Positions 5,010 to 9,069 of a DNA stretch of 9,069 nucleotides are shown piece after piece. The stretch spans positions 1-9,069 of the forward strand of contig CALGGV010000039.1 in the NCBI GenBank assembly GCA_937915725.1. Direction: 5' to 3'. The stretch's first letter is position 1. Each line of letters opens with the position of its first letter. A model generated the notes under the pieces. It was not told where the DNA came from. It ran no database searches and worked only from the letters and a program-made list of their open reading frames with translations. Both the position numbers and the translations under genes were made by a program. The stretch comes from an uncultured Selenomonadales bacterium (GTDB taxonomy: Bacteria > Bacillota > Negativicutes > Selenomonadales > Selenomonadaceae).

Positions 5010-6027
5010 ACAATATTTTTTCTTGCACTTGCTTTACAGAAATTTTTTCTAAACAATCTTCACGTTTTGGGCAGGCGCGTTTCCAGCAACCTTTGCAGTC
5101 TCTGTCAACTTCAATGGCGTTTTGAATTTGCCCGTAAGGACCGTTTCTGTTGGCGTCAGTTGGTCCCATTAACATTAAAGTTCTAATTCCTAAGCCCGCC
5201 GCTAAATGTACAGGTCCTGTATCGCCACCAATTACCAGTCTGGATTTTTTGATAACGTAGGCGAGCTGTGGTAAATTCGTTTTGTTTACAAGATTGACGG
5301 GCGGTAATTGCATTAAATCATAAATATCAGAGGCGCGGCTAAAATCTGTTTGCCCGCCGCCAATTATTACCGGCGTAACTTTTAAACTGTATAACCAATC
5401 GCCGAGTTCAGCAAAAAATTCTGTGCGCCAACGCTTGTTATTCCAATTTGCGCCTATTGCAAAAACTACATATGGTTTACTTTCGTCAAGTCCGGCTTGC
5501 ATCATAATTTCTATAGCTTTTAAACTTTCTTCAGCTGAAATTTCTATTGGAAAAACGACTTTATCTACGCGGCAACCGATAGCGCGCGCAGTGTCTAAAT
5601 ATCTTTCGACAATGTGTCCTTGTGCGTGTTCACCAATTACCGGCGTTGAAACTTTATTGCTAAGTTCACGCATGTTGCAAATTCCGAGTTTGATATTTGA
5701 CTGCGCAAAAAATGCTATTGCCGCTGATTTAAAAAGACCTTGTAAGTCTAAAACGGCGTCATAACTTTTTTGTTGAAGTTCTTTTCTGAATGGGAAAAAA
5801 CTTTTTATAAAGCCGCTAAAACTTTTAAATTTTTTCTTTTCAAACAAAATAATTTCGTCAATGCAAGGATTCATTTTAAGTAAATCATAAGCGGGCGGCT
5901 CTACTACCCACGTTAAATGCGCGTCCGGAAAAGTTTCTTTTATTGCGTAACTTACCGGCAGGGCGTGAATTACATCGCCAATCGCTGAAAGTTTAACTAC
6001 CAAAATATTTTTTAGATTTTCGCTCAT
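4999..6027 (-). CDS. LPS heptosyltransferase I-like (GT9, WaaC-type)
   Basis: Transfers heptose (normally from ADP-heptose) to the Kdo or heptose of the LPS inner core on the cytoplasmic face of the inner membrane. The 342 residues show both GT-B halves. KLSAIGDVIHALP (12-24) is the N-terminal signature, and its Asp18 matches the proposed catalytic Asp of WaaC. NNKRW (196-200) and GGDTGPVHLAAGLG (267-280) form the nucleotide-sugar site. The C-terminus has a cysteine cluster C311-x2-C314-x4-C319-x5-C325. ATG at 6027 has AAAGGAA upstream. KxSxxGDVxH favours heptosyltransferase I over II. It is convergent with the thioesterase gene and divergent from the unknown membrane protein gene. Its presence implies an outer membrane with LPS. 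Confidence 0.88.
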   Translation of the reverse strand: MSENLKNILVVKLSAIGDVIHALPVSYAIKETFPDAHLTWVVEPPAYDLLKMNPCIDEIILFEKKKFKSFSGFIKSFFPFRKELQQKSYDAVLDLQGLFKSAAIAFFAQSNIKLGICNMRELSNKVSTPVIGEHAQGHIVERYLDTARAIGCRVDKVVFPIEISAEESLKAIEIMMQAGLDESKPYVVFAIGANWNNKRWRTEFFAELGDWLYSLKVTPVIIGGGQTDFSRASDIYDLMQLPPVNLVNKTNLPQLAYVIKKSRLVIGGDTGPVHLAAGLGIRTLMLMGPTDANRNGPYGQIQNAIEVDRDCKGCWKRACPKREDCLEKISVKQVQEKILSMP

Positions 6028-6037
6028 TTTAAATTCC

Positions 6038-6066
6038 TTTACAATTTTTAATTTAAACGCTAAAAT
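6038..6066 (+). promoter_or_regulatory. Probable promoter for the 179-residue protein gene
   Basis: TTTACA (6038-6043) and TAAAAT (6061-6066), each 5 of 6 consensus, have a 17-nt spacer. The start would be near 6073. It lies inside the leader of the oppositely transcribed heptosyltransferase. Confidence 0.55.
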
Positions 6067-6076
6067 AATAAACCGT

Positions 6077-6105
6077 ATTTTAAACTACCTTTGCAAGTTA
6101 AGCAA
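6077..6105 (-). promoter_or_regulatory. Probable promoter for the heptosyltransferase gene
   Basis: On the minus strand TTGCTT (6105-6100) and TAAAAT (6082-6077) are 17 nt apart. The start would be near 6070, about 43 nt before the ATG at 6027. It faces the plus-strand promoter at 6038-6066, so the two transcripts overlap at their 5' ends. Confidence 0.5.
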
Positions 6106-6130
6106 GTTTTTTGGGAGGGAATTTTTATCA

Positions 6131-6670
6131 ATGGTAATTCTTGAGGGGATTTTAGGCGCGGCAGTTTTATTTTGTCTGGCGATTTTTATTTTTTTGAAAA
6201 ATCGTGGACAAGAAAAGGTTGTCCCGAAAATTCAAAGTAGGATGCCTTTTAAAATTTTATCACGCGACGAAAAATCCGTTACAATTTCAACAACGATAGA
6301 ATTTCGCAACGAGGGCAAACAATCCGCAATGATTGTTGACGCAATTTGCCACCCGCTGTTGCCTTTTGAACAATACGACGGTATTTCCGTGCGCGGCAAG
6401 GTTGAACGTGAAGGCAAGCCCCGTGAAGATGATTATTTTGAGGCGTTAGTTTTGGAACATCAAGAAAGCGTTAATTTAGTTCAAACAATCACTTTAACTG
6501 CGCGAAAAAATATGACGCTTGAAGAGGCGTTAAGTCATATGGTAGATTTTCCGATTGAATTAGTTTACCGTGAAGTTGGGCGAACTCCTATGCATTGGTC
6601 AATCGCCCGCGTTATTTTGACTGCCGAAGAATTAACCCAATTAACCGGAGTTACTTTAATTAAAGATTAA
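6131..6670 (+). CDS. Membrane-anchored protein of unknown function
   Basis: I do not recognise this family. The 179 residues start with one hydrophobic segment (about 7-22, ILGAAVLFCLAIFIFL), followed by KNRGQEK. By the positive-inside rule this puts the C-terminal domain in the cytoplasm. The rest (about 35-179) alternates strand-like stretches (KSVTISTTIEF, ESVNLVQTITLTA, ARVILTAEEL) and looks like a compact beta-rich domain. It has no recognised catalytic motif and only two cysteines (15, in the membrane, and 74). ATG at 6131 is supported by GGGAGGGA 10 nt upstream. It has its own likely promoter and no obvious functional partner nearby. A YtxH-like or small envelope-associated role is possible but unproven. 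Confidence 0.75.
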   Translation: MVILEGILGAAVLFCLAIFIFLKNRGQEKVVPKIQSRMPFKILSRDEKSVTISTTIEFRNEGKQSAMIVDAICHPLLPFEQYDGISVRGKVEREGKPREDDYFEALVLEHQESVNLVQTITLTARKNMTLEEALSHMVDFPIELVYREVGRTPMHWSIARVILTAEELTQLTGVTLIKD

Positions 6671-6694
6671 TATTCTTTTTTTTGAAAATACGGC

Positions 6695-6719
6695 TTTTCT
6701 TTCTTTAGAAGAAAGAAAA
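6695..6719. repeat. Perfect 11-bp inverted repeat after the 179-residue protein gene
   Basis: TTTTCTTTCTT (6695-6705) and AAGAAAGAAAA (6709-6719) are exact reverse complements with a 3-nt loop. AAAAGAAAGAA recurs at 6727-6737. No T tract follows on the plus strand, but the structure may still stop or stabilise the upstream transcript. Confidence 0.6.
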
Positions 6720-6742
6720 CCCTATCAAAAGAAAGAATCTTC

Positions 6743-6856
6743 CGCCCGTCCGCCGCTTGAGTTCCGATACGCTCTTAGTATGTAAGTTCACAGAGTGAAC
6801 ACCAACTTTACCGTACGCTCTTATTTTGCTGTTCATCGAGCGTCAAAGGACGGGCG
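6743..6856. repeat. Structured intergenic element with terminal inverted repeats
   Basis: CGCCCGTCC (6743-6751) and GGACGGGCG (6848-6856) are perfect 9-bp inverted ends of a 114-bp block. Inside it are a perfect hairpin GTTCAC-AGA-GTGAAC (6786-6800) and a 10-bp direct repeat TACGCTCTTA (6768-6777 and 6814-6823). The block is more GC-rich than the surrounding spacer. It resembles a small non-autonomous or REP-like element, or a structured RNA. No coding capacity is convincing. Confidence 0.5.
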
Positions 6857-6910
6857 TCTTTCAAATGTTGTTCAGTTTTCTAATTTTTTTACAACGAAAG
6901 GAAATTTTTA

Positions 6911-7564
6911 ATGGTTGAAATTATCCCAATTACCACAAGAATTTTGACGCCAAAAGATAATATCGTTGACGCAATAGAAAAATACACACGTGATAAAATT
7001 ACTGAAAATGACGTTCTAACCGTTGCAGAAAGTGTCGTTGCAATTACACAGGGAAATATTGTACGCCCTGACGAAATGGAAATTACCCGCCTTGCGCGTT
7101 TTTGTTGCAGATTTATTCCGGATTATGGAAGTTTGGCGACGCCGCACGGTATGCAGGCTTTAATGAGAAAAGAGGGCGATTGGCGCGTTGCCTTTGCACT
7201 TTTTGCGGGATTTTTGGGTAAAATTGTTGGAATGCGCGGGCTTTTTTACAAATGGGGCGGGCGTCAAGCCGCGTTAATCGACGACGTTACAGGCGATATG
7301 CCGCCGTTTGATAAAACTGTTGTATACGGTCCGGAAGAGCCTGATAAAGTTGTTGCCGCAATTAAAGCGCGTCTCGGCTGTTTCGGCGCAATGATCGCTG
7401 ACGTAAACGATTTAAAACGTTCCAGAATTGTTGGAGCTACGCCCGGTATGAATGCACAGCTTGCAAGCGATTTACTCATTGATAATCCTTTTGGCAACGC
7501 CTCTGAAAAACGCCCAATTTGTATTTTAAAGAATTTCAGACAATATCAGGAGAGTAAAAAATGA
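6911..7564 (+). CDS. CofE-like protein (F420-0:gamma-glutamyl ligase family)
   Basis: Related to CofE, which adds glutamate to coenzyme F420-0. Fermentative Firmicutes are not known for making F420, so the real substrate is unclear; GTP-dependent amide or gamma-glutamyl ligation is inferred from the family only. Family-like segments are NDVLTVAESVVAITQGNIV (33-51), a conserved hydrophobic and glycine-rich middle (92-117), and GAMIADVNDL (159-168) followed by RIVGATPGM. The 217 residues are somewhat short for CofE. ATG at 6911 has AAAGGAAA just upstream. Its TGA stop overlaps the ATG of the GH84 gene (ATGA at 7561-7564), so the two are translationally coupled. The promoter is not clear; the repeat-rich spacer upstream must contain it. 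Confidence 0.72.
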   Translation: MVEIIPITTRILTPKDNIVDAIEKYTRDKITENDVLTVAESVVAITQGNIVRPDEMEITRLARFCCRFIPDYGSLATPHGMQALMRKEGDWRVAFALFAGFLGKIVGMRGLFYKWGGRQAALIDDVTGDMPPFDKTVVYGPEEPDKVVAAIKARLGCFGAMIADVNDLKRSRIVGATPGMNAQLASDLLIDNPFGNASEKRPICILKNFRQYQESKK

Positions 7565-8979
7565 AAAAATTTTTGGCATCAATAACTTTTTCGCTGATTT
7601 TATTTTCAAGCACAAGTTTTGCGCACCCTATACCATTGCGCGGCGTTGTAGAAGGTTTTTATGGTACAACGTGGACTTTTGAACAGCGCACAGATTTAAT
7701 GAATTTTTGCCGCCAACACAATTTGAACGCTTACATTTACGCGCCGAAAGACGACCCCTACCACAGGGAAAAATGGCGCACTCCTTATCCTGCAGAAAAA
7801 ATTTCCGATTTAAAAAATTTGGTTGACGCGGCTAAACAAAATGGCGTTAGATTTATTTTCGCAATTTCGCCCGGGCTTGATTTAAATTACAAAGGCAAAA
7901 AGGGCGAAGAAGATTTTAAATTTTTGCTTAGGAAAATTGACGCGGTTTATAATATTGGAGTTCGCAACTTCGCAATTTTCTTTGACGATTTAAAGGATAA
8001 AAAAGGCAACCACCACGAAGACGGCAAAAAGCAAGCCGAATTTTTGAACAAACTTCAAGCAAAACTTAGCGAACGTTTTAAAGACGTTGAAAATTTGATA
8101 ACCGTACCGACTGAATATTATCGCCTTGATATGGTAAACGGACACGGAAAAATTAAATCCTACACAGAAGATTTCGCCGCCAATCTCAATAAAAATATCG
8201 TTGTACTTTACACGGGCGATGGCGTTGTTTGTGAAGGAATTTCCGAAGAAGATTTTCAAGCCGCCTGCAAAATTTACGGGCGTGATTTGGGTATTTGGTG
8301 GAATTATCCGGTAAACGATTATTCGCTTACTGAGAACGGCAAACGCAATGCAAAACTTGCACTCGGAGCGATTGAAAATCTTCCAACTCAAAATGTACAG
8401 GCGATTTTTTTTAATCCCATGTCGCAATTTCAACTTTCAAAAATTTCCCTTGCAACCGGCGCAGAATACGCCAATGCTCCGGAAATTTATGACGCCGAGA
8501 ATTCCTGGAATAAAAATATTGAATTGCAATATGGCAGAGTTGCAGATGCTATGAAAATTTTTGCAAGTCATTCAAGGCACATGGAAAATTTTTGGGCGAA
8601 GTGCGGTCCGGCTGATGCTCCGGAATTTGAAGAGGCTGCACAATTTATAATTTCTTCAGTGCGTTCAGGTCGCAGTTATGATGCTACAGAATTTTCACGA
8701 ATGATTGACGATATGGAAAAAGCCGCCGATACTTTGTTAGAAAATTTGACGCCGCAATATTTGGAAGAATGCAAGCCGCAACTTGAACAGTTTAAACGAA
8801 TTGCGCAGGCTGACAGATTAGCGTTAAAATCTTTGCAAAATAAAAAGTTGGAGCCGCAACTAAAAAATCTGCGTGAGGAAATTTTCAAAAATGAACCTAC
8901 TGCAATTTTGTCAGAAAAAGCCGCGTTAAAATTTATCGACGATACAATTAATTTGCTTGACGTTAAAAAGAAACGTTAA
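7561..8979 (+). CDS. Secreted GH84-type beta-N-acetylglucosaminidase (O-GlcNAcase/hyaluronidase-like)
   Basis: Predicted to cleave terminal beta-linked N-acetylglucosamine by substrate-assisted catalysis. The 472 residues begin with a signal peptide (basic KK, hydrophobic core, cleavage likely after SFA, residue 21). The catalytic TIM barrel (about 25-300) opens with LRGVVEGFYG (26-35). It carries the Asp pair of FAIFFDDL at 142-143, TGDGVV (218-223), WWNYPVND (246-253) and FFNPMSQFQLSK (283-294); these match the catalytic and NAG-binding sites known in GH84. Residues 320-472 are helical, the usual GH84 C-terminal bundle. No lipobox, LPXTG or carbohydrate module is present, so it is probably periplasmic or released. 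The ATG overlaps the upstream stop; AGGAG lies about 8 nt before it. No terminator was seen downstream. Confidence 0.9.
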   Translation: MKKFLASITFSLILFSSTSFAHPIPLRGVVEGFYGTTWTFEQRTDLMNFCRQHNLNAYIYAPKDDPYHREKWRTPYPAEKISDLKNLVDAAKQNGVRFIFAISPGLDLNYKGKKGEEDFKFLLRKIDAVYNIGVRNFAIFFDDLKDKKGNHHEDGKKQAEFLNKLQAKLSERFKDVENLITVPTEYYRLDMVNGHGKIKSYTEDFAANLNKNIVVLYTGDGVVCEGISEEDFQAACKIYGRDLGIWWNYPVNDYSLTENGKRNAKLALGAIENLPTQNVQAIFFNPMSQFQLSKISLATGAEYANAPEIYDAENSWNKNIELQYGRVADAMKIFASHSRHMENFWAKCGPADAPEFEEAAQFIISSVRSGRSYDATEFSRMIDDMEKAADTLLENLTPQYLEECKPQLEQFKRIAQADRLALKSLQNKKLEPQLKNLREEIFKNEPTAILSEKAALKFIDDTINLLDVKKKR

Positions 8980-8981
8980 TA

Positions 8982-9010
8982 TTGACAGCTATAAAATTTT
9001 TTGTAAGAAT
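8982..9010 (+). promoter_or_regulatory. Possible promoter at the window end
   Basis: A perfect TTGACA (8982-8987) is followed after 17 nt by AAGAAT (9005-9010, 4 of 6), preceded by TG as in extended -10 promoters. It would drive something beyond the window. Confidence 0.35.
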
Positions 9011-9018
9011 ACCGCTAG

Positions 9019-9069
9019 AGAGTGTTGAAAAAGTCTAAGTTAAAGAGAAATCAAGAAAATAGCCAATGA
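9019..9069. mobile_element. Possible insertion-sequence end (truncated by window)
   Basis: AGAGTGTTGAAAAAGTCT (9019-9036) resembles terminal repeats of IS5/IS1182-like elements and is preceded by CTAG (9015-9018), a plausible target tetranucleotide. Only 51 bases remain, no transposase is visible, and the resemblance is from memory. Confidence 0.22.

Noticed and set aside
5423..5764. 113-codon plus-strand ORF inside the heptosyltransferase gene
   Set aside because: Antisense to conserved GT9 motifs, with low-complexity cysteine/serine-rich translation.
6705..6836. 43-codon minus-strand ORF ending KRRTGGRFFLLIGFSFF
   Set aside because: No ribosome binding site precedes the ATG and it runs through the inverted repeats; probably a chance frame in a repeat element.
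7990..8433. 147-codon minus-strand ORF inside the GH84 gene
   Set aside because: Antisense to a clearly conserved catalytic domain, no ribosome binding site or family resemblance; a shadow frame.

Overview
The window looks like chromosomal DNA from an AT-rich, Gram-negative-type Firmicute (Negativicutes/Selenomonadales-like). That placement is inferred from three things. The ffh, rpsP and khpA genes read as Firmicute-like. Starts are strong Shine-Dalgarno types, with TTG and GTG used as well as ATG. A heptosyltransferase (GT9) implies lipopolysaccharide, which within Firmicutes points to Negativicutes. No rRNA gene, CRISPR array or intact transposase is present.

Layout. 1-616: a tRNA cluster holding a disrupted tRNA-Gly(CCC)-like copy carrying an extra stem-loop, an intact tRNA-Gly(CCC), tRNA-Asp(GTC) and tRNA-Cys(GCA). 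617-3054: protein-export and ribosome genes, namely ffh, then a gap of about 420 bp holding two related degenerate elements that resemble 3' ends of IS200/IS605 (tnpB-type) insertions, then rpsP and khpA and a strong terminator. 3072-4427: a DUF815-type AAA ATPase ending in a bidirectional terminator. A 32-residue signal-peptide-like ORF on the minus strand has its stop codon inside the loop of that terminator. 4553-5009: a consensus promoter and a PaaI-like hotdog thioesterase, which overlaps the 3' end of a minus-strand heptosyltransferase (4999-6027). 6038-6105: opposed promoters whose transcripts should overlap, serving the heptosyltransferase and a membrane-anchored protein of unknown function (6131-6670). 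6671-6910: a structured intergenic stretch rich in inverted and direct repeats. 6911-8979: a translationally coupled pair, a CofE-like (F420 gamma-glutamyl ligase family) protein and a secreted GH84-type beta-N-acetylglucosaminidase. 8980-9069: a possible promoter and a sequence resembling an insertion-sequence end.

How the genes fit together: Ffh (with 4.5S RNA, not in the window), S16 and KhpA serve translation and co-translational targeting. The heptosyltransferase builds LPS inner core. The GH84 enzyme is exported and probably trims N-acetylglucosaminides of host or wall glycans. The least explained items are the tRNA-Gly copy with a variable-arm-like hairpin, the paired IS200/IS605-like relics (one lying in the rpsP leader), the small exported peptide, and the CofE-like/GH84 coupling. 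All calls were made by reading the sequence; no database search was run.
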